Program-made: the position numbers and the translations under genes
Notes under the pieces: generated by a model
Database searches by the model: none
What the model was told of the DNA's origin: nothing
The model's input: only the letters and a program-made list of their open reading frames with translations
In this document: piece after piece, positions 1 through 6,728 of the stretch
Layout of the letters: every line of letters begins with the position of its first letter
Position numbering within the stretch: position 1 is the first letter of the stretch
Source of the DNA: Synergistaceae bacterium
Lineage (GTDB): Bacteria; Synergistota; Synergistia; Synergistales; Aminobacteriaceae
Length of the DNA stretch: 9,614 nucleotides
Assembly (NCBI GenBank): GCA_017394925.1
Contig: JAFPWQ010000066.1
Coordinates: forward strand, 1 to 9,614
Direction: 5' to 3'

Positions 1-200
1 ATATAGCCATGCTCGCCCCTTCTGCTTTCGATTAAATATCCCTGCTCAGGTGAAAACCGGCTCCTGAGAACATAATTTATCTGACTGGGTACACATTCAA
101 ATCTTTCTGCTAAATCCTTGCGCCTTAATCTGATATTCATATCCTCCCCAAGCAATTCAAGAATGTACTGCTCGATGTTCTGTGTCAAACTGTCCTGCAT
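1..200 (-). CDS. ctsR: CtsR transcriptional repressor, N-terminal part (runs off left edge)
   Basis: The reverse strand reads from an ATG at 200 as MQDSLTQNIEQYILELLG, followed by a winged-helix segment containing RRKDLAERFECVPSQINYVL and then RFSPEQGYLIESRRGEHGY. The CVPSQINYVL and GY(L/I)(I/V)ESRRG stretches are hallmarks of CtsR, the repressor of class III heat-shock genes (clp protease genes) in Firmicutes and some other phyla. About 66 of the usual 150 or so residues are present, covering the DNA-binding helices and the start of the Gly-rich wing; the dimerisation and McsA/McsB/ClpC-responsive C-terminal part lies outside. The start is supported by AAAGGAG at 212-218, 11 bases upstream. 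A CtsR-like operator lies just upstream, so self-regulation is likely. The downstream genes, probably mcsA/mcsB/clpC as in other genomes, are not visible here. Confidence 0.92.
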   Translation of the reverse strand, partial: MQDSLTQNIEQYILELLGEDMNIRLRRKDLAERFECVPSQINYVLRSRFSPEQGYLIESRRGEHGY

Positions 201-223
201 AAATAAAAACTCTCCTTTCTATT

Positions 224-254
224 TTTATATTCAACAGGCAATTTTATATTTCAA
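224..254 (-). promoter_or_regulatory. Possible ctsR promoter
   Basis: On the minus strand TTGAAA (254-249) is a fair -35. It is followed either by AATATA (231-226) at 17 bases or by the better TATAAA (229-224) at 19 bases. Neither pair is ideal, so the exact -10 is uncertain. The CtsR-like box sits immediately upstream of this -35. Confidence 0.35.
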
Positions 255-256
255 AG

Positions 257-273
257 TTTAACTTATTTTGCCC
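257..273 (-). promoter_or_regulatory. Putative CtsR operator (heptad direct repeat)
   Basis: Read on the minus strand the site is GGGCAAA-ATA-AGTTAAA. The known CtsR box is two RGTCAAA heptads separated by three bases. Each half here differs at one position, so 12 of 14 heptad positions match and the three-base spacing is exact; the middle spacer base is T instead of the usual A. It lies 57 bases upstream of the ctsR start codon, next to the likely -35 region, as expected for autoregulation. Function is inferred from sequence match and position only. Confidence 0.55.
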
Positions 274-292
274 ATAAAAAAAAGACCTGTAA

Positions 293-321
293 TAGACATA
301 CTATATATGCCGTGATAGAAT
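293..321 (+). promoter_or_regulatory. Sigma-70-type promoter for the large surface protein gene
   Basis: TAGACA (293-298) and TAGAAT (316-321) are separated by exactly 17 bases, and each matches its consensus hexamer at five of six positions. Transcription would start near 328, giving a leader of about 65 bases before the ATG at 394. The CtsR-like box on the other side ends 19 bases upstream of this -35, so it is not obviously placed to repress this promoter. Confidence 0.55.
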
Positions 322-377
322 TCCTCATAAGTTACCCACAATTCTACAATTCAACACATTATGTGTTTTACTTTCTC

Positions 378-386
378 AAAGGAGGA
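378..386 (+). promoter_or_regulatory. Ribosome binding site that fixes the start at 394
   Basis: AAAGGAGGA is a near-perfect Shine-Dalgarno sequence, seven bases before ATG 394. It lies downstream of the in-frame ATG at 361, which has no such site. Starting at 394 also gives a clean signal peptide directly from the start, so 394 is the better start. Confidence 0.85.
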
Positions 387-393
387 GTTACTC

Positions 394-2280
394 ATGAGGC
401 GTAATGTATTGTGCGCATTTATGCTTGTGGTACTGCTCGCGTGTACATGGTGTGGGTCAGCTTTTGCTCTTGCTCTTCACGGTAAGGACATAAGCACAAT
501 ACCCGACATCCTCAAGGAAGCACGCACCAGCGGCATCACTGACAGGGCAGGAGCGAATCTCGAACTTCCGAAGCATTCAATCCTGCGAATGCACAACGGG
601 AAGCTCGATCTGCACTACAACATAGGCAGCGGCGACAGTGAATTATCGCTGGGCAGCATAGAGGGCTATTCGACAGGGTCAACAAAGACTCAGGACAACG
701 GAATCTCTGCGGCTCTCTCGGCGACAAAATTCGGTTCGAGGAAAATATTAATTGGCTCGTCAAAGAATATGAGTACTCAGCAATCACAGCAGTATACAAA
801 CTGGTTCTATGACCTCTATTTTGCGGCAGTCAGCAAGGACATCGATGAGACAATCACGCAGGAACGATTCGGTGCATGGCGTTATCCTAATGAGTCGGGA
901 GGAACGAAATCCGGCTACATCAAGGATATTGACACAGGAATTTTTGTTGAACACTTCAACGGTGAACTTGTAGTAGCGGCAACAATGGAGGCCACGAATG
1001 ACAATCCCAACAAGGCGGCGAAGTTCAGCAGTAAGAAAGTAAATATCAGGCTCGATTTCTGGGCATTGTTCACCGATGCTGATGATAATATTCAGTACAA
1101 GAAGCTGGACAATATCACCATCACGCGCGAAGGCTATGCAGTTGCTCCGTTATATGGTATGCCTGCCACTACGTACACTGATCACCCCTTCTTTAAAGGT
1201 CAAGGTGCAGATACAGAAACTACTGTATCGCCCTACGTACTGCTGAAGACTGCGGTGGGAGACATCAACCATGACGGCTACGAGAATGAAATTGCTGTTC
1301 TGGTATGCGATCCTGAAGGCATAAAGCTCTGCGTATATCAGATAAGCTATAGTGCGTCATCTCAGCAGTTCTCAATAAAGCAAATGACCGATGCAGGCAC
1401 TATCTACAAGTATAACCTCACCGAGTATTACAAGCTCTTAGGCTATAACGGTTTCACCCGCGCACCCGGTGCAGATATTCTCACTGGAGACTTCAACGGA
1501 GACGGTGATACAGAAATAGCAGCAGTGTATCAGGGAGATCTAGCCACGAGTGATTTATTGAATGTAGAGGTAGCAATGCTTAATGGAGCTTCACCCCGTC
1601 ATCTTTACGCTGATCTCTACAAGTGGAACAACAATACCGGAAAATTTGACGTTACGCAAAGCCTCAATAAGGACTACGGAACGAAATACTCAGAAAAAAA
1701 ACTCACAGAGCGCGGAGGTGATTACGCTTCAAAAGGCGTAAAATATGTAACTAAGGATACAGCAGGAGTCGAAAGGCGGCTGATCGCTCCATTGGCAGGG
1801 CTCAAAGCGGCAGTTCTTGACGTGAACAGCGACGGCACTGACGATATAGTTTTCAGCGGATTCAGGTATAACCTTCTTGAACACCTGCAGCAAAAGGTTT
1901 GGTTTGACGCTGACGGGTGGGTAGGCACTTATGACCAGCATGCAGACTATAGCGTACGGCCGTATCTCGCGCTGATAACGTTTGACGAATCAGACAAAAA
2001 ACTCAAGCCGGCTGAAGATTACGTCTGGGAAGGCGATGCTATCCTCACCCGGAACATTCCTCACGGCACCTTCAAGCTAATAGAATGGCACGCAGGCGAT
2101 GAATATTTATACTCACTTGTCGCTAGGAATGCATCATACTTCCCTGTAGTAGACCGTGAAATAGTATTAGCAGCAGGGCCTTTCTTCGGGACATCAGGAG
2201 TCCTGAAGCCCCTTGATGATGTGTATTGCGTTATTACGGCGCACATATGCCGCTGTTCAGGTCTAACGGCAGCACATTAA
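394..2280 (+). CDS. Large exported FG-GAP/VCBS-like surface protein, N-terminal part (frame-disrupted)
   Basis: 628 residues from ATG 394. Residues 1-25 form a signal peptide (MRR, then a long hydrophobic core, cleavage expected after AFA), so the product is exported. Three calcium-loop-like motifs of FG-GAP/VCBS beta-propeller repeats are visible: DINHDG at residue 290, DFNGDG at 366 and DVNSDG at 476, each followed by a short hydrophobic strand (EIAVLV, EIAAVY, DIVFSGF). Residues 26-285 do not resemble anything I can name. The last 19 codons, after LDDV, read VYCVITAHICRCSGLTAAH. This is Cys-rich and unlike the rest of the protein, while the propeller pattern resumes in another frame from about 2226 (LRYYGAHMPLF). 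This is therefore best read as the first part of one gene of about 1417 residues ending at 4646, cut by a single-base loss. A role in adhesion or surface binding is inference from the domain types. Confidence 0.8.
   Translation: MRRNVLCAFMLVVLLACTWCGSAFALALHGKDISTIPDILKEARTSGITDRAGANLELPKHSILRMHNGKLDLHYNIGSGDSELSLGSIEGYSTGSTKTQDNGISAALSATKFGSRKILIGSSKNMSTQQSQQYTNWFYDLYFAAVSKDIDETITQERFGAWRYPNESGGTKSGYIKDIDTGIFVEHFNGELVVAATMEATNDNPNKAAKFSSKKVNIRLDFWALFTDADDNIQYKKLDNITITREGYAVAPLYGMPATTYTDHPFFKGQGADTETTVSPYVLLKTAVGDINHDGYENEIAVLVCDPEGIKLCVYQISYSASSQQFSIKQMTDAGTIYKYNLTEYYKLLGYNGFTRAPGADILTGDFNGDGDTEIAAVYQGDLATSDLLNVEVAMLNGASPRHLYADLYKWNNNTGKFDVTQSLNKDYGTKYSEKKLTERGGDYASKGVKYVTKDTAGVERRLIAPLAGLKAAVLDVNSDGTDDIVFSGFRYNLLEHLQQKVWFDADGWVGTYDQHADYSVRPYLALITFDESDKKLKPAEDYVWEGDAILTRNIPHGTFKLIEWHAGDEYLYSLVARNASYFPVVDREIVLAAGPFFGTSGVLKPLDDVYCVITAHICRCSGLTAAH
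2220..2277 (+). other. Frame disruption (one base missing) inside the surface protein gene
   Basis: The upstream frame stays open to TAA 2278-2280, and the downstream frame is open only after TGA 2217-2219, so the shift must lie in this interval. Protein pattern places it near 2221-2226: one extra G after GATGATGTG would read DDVVLRYYGAHMPLF, a normal propeller strand. The whole span 394-4646 is 4253 bases, one short of a multiple of three. No X-XXY-YYZ slippery heptamer is visible. Mutation and assembly error both fit; the sequence alone cannot separate them. Confidence 0.8.
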
Positions 2281-4646
2281 CGAGAGTCAGAGAGATACGC
2301 GCAGAAGATACGACCGGACTCATTGCGTCAGACTTTGCCGGTGAAGGAATCGAACTCGGAAGACCTGTGCATCTGGTACGCGCGGCAGACCGCAGTTATA
2401 TGGCAGTTCTTCAGGCACCTCCGTATCACGTTGATAATATTGCTCTTGACGGAAAATCGCTCACATTAACGCCCACGAATTACTCATACATAAAGGGTGC
2501 AAGCACTACATACGCGAAGAGCTCGAACGAAACCGAGAAGAAAAACGTAAAATTTGATATTAATAATACGGTCGAGACTATTTTCGCACTTGGTGATAAG
2601 GGCCAGAATGTTGTGGGAGGCTACAAGACAGCCAAGACTGTTTACGGTATCGCGAAAGTAGTTGCAGGGTTCATTCCCGGCGTGAAAGGCTATGTAGGGG
2701 CAGCTGACGGAGTAGTTAGCAAAGTTACGAACTTCCTCGACAGCTGCATAGATAAAGTAGAGACCATAAAGACCGGTTACGATAGTGAACTTGAATCTGT
2801 GGAACTGAAATCATCCGTAAGCACAGAGAGACTCGACTCCGTATATCTGGCTGAATCATCACAGCATATATGGCGTTACCCGATAATCAGCAAGCCCGCG
2901 CCTGACTGGAATAGTGCAGGAGTTGAGTACGACAGCTTTGACGCATACATCATGAAAGAAGATTTTATTACGTTCACTCTTTATGACGATATGCAGGACA
3001 GAGTATTTAACAGCGATTCGTCCTATCAGCCGATGCATGAAAACGGAAATTTATTCTCGTACCCTTCAGCAGTTGCTAACATTGAGGGTTACGGCGACAA
3101 GCAGAAAGAACTCAGCAACGTAGGCAACGTACAGCTTGGAACTATGACTGTAACGAACAGCATGGCATTCAGCAAAGTGAAGGAACATGATGAGACGAAT
3201 TCCAAGAAGGTAACGAAAGGATTCATATCGCAGGGGCTTTCCGTTGTGGACAGCATATTTAATACGAGCCTTGCTAACGTTCCTAAGAATGAAAACTCGA
3301 CATTCACGAGGACAGAACAGGCCGGTGAGCAGGTTATCTTCACGCTTCCCAATGCAGACGCTTCACCTCTGAACAACGCATACAACATGCAGTATCAGGC
3401 ATATGTAGCAGAGAACGGAGCAGTAGTGTGCGGGTTTGCAGTGAACAACCTCAACAGGAATTATAACCTGTTCAACACTGACAGCCTTTACGGGACAAAA
3501 CCAGACCCGTCATTTGTACTTCCGTATAAATTTGTGCTTTCGGACTATTCAACTTCGCTTCCAAGATTTGCGGTGAACAATCAGAGAATGGCGGCTATGG
3601 AAATGCGCGGCGTTAGATTTTACGCTATGGACTATAACATGTACACGTCCGGGCGTTTGCTAGGCGGCGCAAATTACAGGATAGAAATTCCTGTATACAA
3701 TGCAAGTTTCATGCCCGTGAATAATCTTAAGGTCAGACTCTATTACGTGAAGGACAGAAGCGAGGCCGCTCTTGCGAATAAGATTCTCATCGGAGATTCT
3801 CAGACAATCAATATGCCTGGCTGGGCAAATGACGCTGATAATAGAGCATGGGCAAGAATAGAATTCACGCCTGAACTGGCAGACGGAAACTATCAGCTTT
3901 ACGCAGTGATTGACCCCGATAACGCTATAGACGAAGTTCACGAGACAAGAGACCTTGCGACAGATCCGGGCGGAAATAACGAGGGCTACTTTGACTTCTC
4001 AGTTGAGAATGCAGATACAGCAGAATATGCAAGTGCATCTATGAGAAGTGCAGGTGTCAGCGCAAGCGAGGAAGGCGACGGCTTATACTTCAGGTTCAGG
4101 ATTAACGGCAAAACGTATGAAGAATTCTTTGACTCTGAGATTGCCGGCACTAACGGACCTGTTGCGGCTAATATTTCAGTTACAAATATCACGGACGTTG
4201 TTATACCTGATATAAACCTTGCTGTATATTACCTTGACGTTGTTGATGATAATGTAAACAGTGATGTCTCTGTCTTATCGAAGAAATTTACGCTGTTCCC
4301 GAATGAGACGTATAACTACACCGTGATGCTTGATGCTGAAACGACAGATAAATTCCGTGAGTGCGGCAAGTACTTGGCTTTGATACTCTGCGAAACTCCT
4401 GATGATTTCTCTATCGGCGGTTTTTCGCTGTCTAATCCGAATGCCGTAATGATGGCCGGAGATGAAAATCCTGATCTTGAGGTCTACACTGACAGCGACA
4501 CTGACGGCGGCACTGGCGGCGGGGATTCTGACGGAGGCAGCAGCTCAGGCAATAAACCAGGCAGTTCCGGCGGCGGCTGTGATGCGGGCTTCGGTATTGC
4601 AGGAATGATGATTGCGCTGACATTCATTCTCAGACGCAAAGATTAA
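2226..4646 (+). CDS. Large surface protein, C-terminal part with CARDB-like domain and Synerg-CTERM sorting tail
   Basis: 806 residues in the -1 frame relative to the upstream part, overlapping it by 55 bases. The only early starts are TTG 2226 and ATG 2247; neither has a Shine-Dalgarno or leads into a signal peptide, so this is a continuation rather than a separate gene. Residues 1-70 carry further propeller-like strands (SDFAGEGIELG, then RPVHLV and YMAVLQAPPY). Residues about 120-165 are Gly/Ala/Val-rich and hydrophobic, flanked by Ser/Thr/Lys-rich stretches; I do not recognise this region. Residues about 475-590 resemble a CARDB Ig-like domain, ending YAVIDPDNAIDEVHE and a NNEG turn. A second Ig-like sandwich follows (about 620-720). 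The tail has a Gly/Ser linker, GGGCDAGFG at 782-790, a hydrophobic helix and RRKD: the Synerg-CTERM signal, thought to direct processing and surface anchoring. The product would sit on the outer surface if the frame were intact. Confidence 0.82.
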   Translation: MRYYGAHMPLFRSNGSTLTRVREIRAEDTTGLIASDFAGEGIELGRPVHLVRAADRSYMAVLQAPPYHVDNIALDGKSLTLTPTNYSYIKGASTTYAKSSNETEKKNVKFDINNTVETIFALGDKGQNVVGGYKTAKTVYGIAKVVAGFIPGVKGYVGAADGVVSKVTNFLDSCIDKVETIKTGYDSELESVELKSSVSTERLDSVYLAESSQHIWRYPIISKPAPDWNSAGVEYDSFDAYIMKEDFITFTLYDDMQDRVFNSDSSYQPMHENGNLFSYPSAVANIEGYGDKQKELSNVGNVQLGTMTVTNSMAFSKVKEHDETNSKKVTKGFISQGLSVVDSIFNTSLANVPKNENSTFTRTEQAGEQVIFTLPNADASPLNNAYNMQYQAYVAENGAVVCGFAVNNLNRNYNLFNTDSLYGTKPDPSFVLPYKFVLSDYSTSLPRFAVNNQRMAAMEMRGVRFYAMDYNMYTSGRLLGGANYRIEIPVYNASFMPVNNLKVRLYYVKDRSEAALANKILIGDSQTINMPGWANDADNRAWARIEFTPELADGNYQLYAVIDPDNAIDEVHETRDLATDPGGNNEGYFDFSVENADTAEYASASMRSAGVSASEEGDGLYFRFRINGKTYEEFFDSEIAGTNGPVAANISVTNITDVVIPDINLAVYYLDVVDDNVNSDVSVLSKKFTLFPNETYNYTVMLDAETTDKFRECGKYLALILCETPDDFSIGGFSLSNPNAVMMAGDENPDLEVYTDSDTDGGTGGGDSDGGSSSGNKPGSSGGGCDAGFGIAGMMIALTFILRRKD
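4569..4643 (+). other. Synerg-CTERM sorting signal (coding segment)
   Basis: The last 25 codons encode GGGCDAGFG, about 12 hydrophobic residues and the basic end RRKD. The preceding codons are a low-complexity Gly/Ser/Asp linker built of GGC/GGT-rich triplets from about 4494. The order (flexible linker, Gly-Cys motif, helix, basic end) is the same as in other C-terminal sorting tails such as GlyGly-CTERM and MYXO-CTERM. The single Cys may be the processing or lipidation site, by analogy only. Confidence 0.85.
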
Positions 4647-4673
4647 TATCGTGTGATTAGTGCACATAAAAAG

Positions 4674-4699
4674 TCCCTCCCCTGTTTTTAGGAGAGGGA
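4674..4699. terminator. Bidirectional rho-independent terminator between convergent genes
   Basis: TCCCTC (4674-4679) pairs with GAGGGA (4694-4699). One C/A mismatch is followed by three more pairs (CCT 4681-4683 with AGG 4690-4692) around the loop GTTTTT. On the plus strand a T-rich run follows (4700-4709), ending the surface protein transcript. On the minus strand AAAAA at 4668-4672 reads as TTTTT, ending the oxidoreductase transcript. Confidence 0.85.
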
Positions 4700-4720
4700 T
4701 TATTTTTTTATACATGTGTC

Positions 4721-5944
4721 TTAGAGTTCACCGTTCATATATTTTTTCATGGCCTCTGCTGCCTTCTTTGCTCCGTCTACTGCATGTACAACTGTCTTAG
4801 CTCCTGTTACTACATCGCCTGCCGCAAACACGCCGCGTTTAGTTGTCATGTAATTTTCATCGACAATCAATAAACCGTTATCGCCCGCAAGCAACCCGCT
4901 TGTAGTTCTGACGAGTTTAGCTCTGGGAATCTGACTGATTGCTATTATCGTTGAATCTGCATATGTCTGAATCAATTCGTCTTCAGTTCCGATTATCTCG
5001 TCATTCTCGCCGTATTTCGTTCGCTTGAACACAGGCCCCTGTTCTGTGATTTCCTGTACCTGCATTCCCGTTTCAATTTCTGCACCGTCTAATTTCGCAT
5101 AGGCCACTTCACTAGAACTTGCTGCGATTTCTTTTCCCATTGCATACATCGTAACTTCCTTCGTGCCGTTGCGTAATGCTGTACGTGCAACATCCATTGC
5201 CGCATTGCCCACACCGATAACTGCTACACGGTTGCCTAAGTGATGTGCTTTAGGGTTCGCAAGGTAATTCATCGCAAAGTGAACATTGCCGAGTGATTCG
5301 CCCTTTATGCCAAGACTGCGCGGTCTCTCTGCACCTGTTCCAATGAAGACGCAATCATAGCCGTCTCTGATAAGATTATCGATAATGAGTGTGCTTCCGA
5401 TTGTGGCATTTAATCTTATCTGGATTCCGAATTCTTCGAGTCTCGCTTCATAACGGTCTAATATGCTCTTAGGCAGTCTGAATTCAGGTATACCGTACTG
5501 CATTACTCCGCCGATTTTGCTGTGCCATTCAAATATCGTAACGTGATAACCTTCCATCGCTAATAGCACTGCAACTGTTATTCCTGCAGGGCCCGCTCCG
5601 ATTACGGCCACGTGTTTATCAATGCGCTTTAACGGCACTGACGCGTGCATTCGGTCTAAATACATGTCCGAGATATAATTCTCAATGCTCGAAAAATGTA
5701 CGGGGCTGTCTTTAATCCCGCGAATGCAATTACCTGCGCACTGTTTAGCATGATTGCATACTTCAGAACATATAACAGATAACGGATTATTCCTGAATAA
5801 GATCTCGCCTGCTTCCATTAATTTATTCTCTTTGAACAGCTTTATGATTTCTGGTATAGGCGTATGAACAGGACAACCCTGCTGACACTTTGCATTTTTG
5901 CACTGCAAACACCTGTTAGCTTCGGTTACTATGTGTAACGGCAT
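4721..5944 (-). CDS. Glutamate synthase small-chain-type FAD/NAD(P) oxidoreductase
   Basis: 407 residues. The N-terminus is the Fe-S binding domain shared by GltD, NfnB and dihydropyrimidine dehydrogenase, with eight cysteines in two groups: C12, C15, C20, C24 (CLQCKNAKCQQGCP) and C59, C63, C69, C73. The FAD site GAGPAG is at 116-121 and the family motif IGGVMQYGIPEFRLPK at 144-159. A second nucleotide site GVGNAA is at 244-249, for NAD(P)H. AAGD and the FAD-contact end (VVHAVDGAKKAAEAM) are near 374-399. The protein is shorter than the usual 460-470 residues. The YRR(T/S)REEMPA stretch common after the second site in NADPH-using members is replaced by YAMGKEIAASSSEV, so cofactor preference is unclear. 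No large glutamate synthase subunit or NfnA partner is adjacent, so it may act alone, with a distant partner, or in another electron-transfer reaction. GAGGGGG before the ATG supports the start. It is last in the minus-strand run, 26 bases after the ABC ATPase gene. Confidence 0.88.
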   Translation of the reverse strand: MPLHIVTEANRCLQCKNAKCQQGCPVHTPIPEIIKLFKENKLMEAGEILFRNNPLSVICSEVCNHAKQCAGNCIRGIKDSPVHFSSIENYISDMYLDRMHASVPLKRIDKHVAVIGAGPAGITVAVLLAMEGYHVTIFEWHSKIGGVMQYGIPEFRLPKSILDRYEARLEEFGIQIRLNATIGSTLIIDNLIRDGYDCVFIGTGAERPRSLGIKGESLGNVHFAMNYLANPKAHHLGNRVAVIGVGNAAMDVARTALRNGTKEVTMYAMGKEIAASSSEVAYAKLDGAEIETGMQVQEITEQGPVFKRTKYGENDEIIGTEDELIQTYADSTIIAISQIPRAKLVRTTSGLLAGDNGLLIVDENYMTTKRGVFAAGDVVTGAKTVVHAVDGAKKAAEAMKKYMNGEL

Positions 5945-5970
5945 TTTATCCCCCTCTTTAACATTATGCT

Positions 5971-6696
5971 TTATGCTTCAGTTCCTGGTTTGGTCTCACG
6001 CTCTGTAACTTTCTCAGGAGCTTTTTCATCTGCAATTAATTTCCCGTCCCTGAATCGTAAAACTCTTTCTCCCCATGTCGCTATATCCGGCTCATGCGTA
6101 ACGACAATAACAGTTGTCCCTTCTGCGTGAAGACTTGAGAATATCTTCATGATTTCAACCGTCGTCTTCGTGTCTAATGCTCCGGTAGGCTCATCGGCCA
6201 TCAATATCGGCGCATGTCCAACTATTGCACGGGCAATTGCGACTCTCTGCTGCTGGCCTCCGCTCATCTGTGAGGGCTTATGATGTATCCTGTCCCCAAG
6301 TCCAACACGGTCAAGTGCTTCTTTTGCGGCCTTACTGCGCTTTGAGCTTACCATTCCGCGATATAACAACGGGAGTTCTACGTTCTCGATTGCGTCTGCT
6401 CTGGGCAAAAGATTATAGCCCTGAAAGACAAAGCCGATCTCACGGTTGCGAATGTCAGCAAGTCCTGCCTTATTCTGATTCTTTACGTCTGTCCCGTCAA
6501 GTATATACTGCCCGGATGTAAGCACATCAAGACAGCCGAGTATATTCATCATCGTTGACTTGCCCGACCCTGAAGGCCCCATGATGCAAACGAATTCGCC
6601 CTTGTTGATCGTGCAGGTTACATCATCTAATGCGCGAAGTTCAATATCACCTGTCTTGTAGATTTTCACGAGATTTTTTACGTCTATTATTGCCAT
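5971..6696 (-). CDS. MacB/LolD-type ABC transporter ATP-binding protein
   Basis: 241 residues with every ATPase motif intact: Walker A GPSGSGKST (40-48), Q-loop Gln 92 in FVFQGYNLLP, signature MSGGQQQ (144-150), Walker B ILMADEP (164-170) with catalytic Glu 169, D-loop GALD, and switch His 201 in VVTHEP. The YNLLP Q-loop, the opening VKNLVKIYKTGDIELRALD and the MADEPTGALD stretch are typical of the MacB/LolD/FtsE-like group. These ATPases drive mechanotransmission permeases for lipoprotein release, peptide or macrolide export, or envelope remodelling, rather than ordinary import. A short charged tail follows residue 220. Unusually, neither the FtsX/MacB-type permease nor a MacA-like adaptor is next to it: downstream is the oxidoreductase and upstream an exported SH3b protein. 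GGAGAG before the ATG supports the start. It is probably co-transcribed with its neighbours (gaps of 26 and 32 bases). Substrate unknown. Confidence 0.92.
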   Translation of the reverse strand: MAIIDVKNLVKIYKTGDIELRALDDVTCTINKGEFVCIMGPSGSGKSTMMNILGCLDVLTSGQYILDGTDVKNQNKAGLADIRNREIGFVFQGYNLLPRADAIENVELPLLYRGMVSSKRSKAAKEALDRVGLGDRIHHKPSQMSGGQQQRVAIARAIVGHAPILMADEPTGALDTKTTVEIMKIFSSLHAEGTTVIVVTHEPDIATWGERVLRFRDGKLIADEKAPEKVTERETKPGTEA

Positions 6697-6728
6697 TCAA
6701 ATATCTCTCCGAGTTACTTTTTTATCAT

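Noticed and set aside
355..367. Short inverted repeat ACACA-TTA-TGTGT
   Set aside because: Five A/T-rich pairs with a three-base loop, no T-run; too weak to call an operator or terminator.
361..393. Upstream in-frame ATG at 361 as the start of the surface protein
   Set aside because: No ribosome binding site precedes it. AAAGGAGGA lies inside the putative extension and points to ATG 394, which also opens directly into a signal peptide.
2200..2280. Programmed -1 ribosomal frameshift
   Set aside because: The direction (-1) would fit, but no slippery heptamer or clear downstream stem is visible in the interval where the shift must occur.
3089..3388. Minus-strand open frame of 99 codons inside the surface protein gene
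   Set aside because: It lies antisense to a well-supported coding region and shows no ribosome binding site or recognisable domain. The same applies to the other antisense frames in the window, for example 536-799 and 6225-6521.
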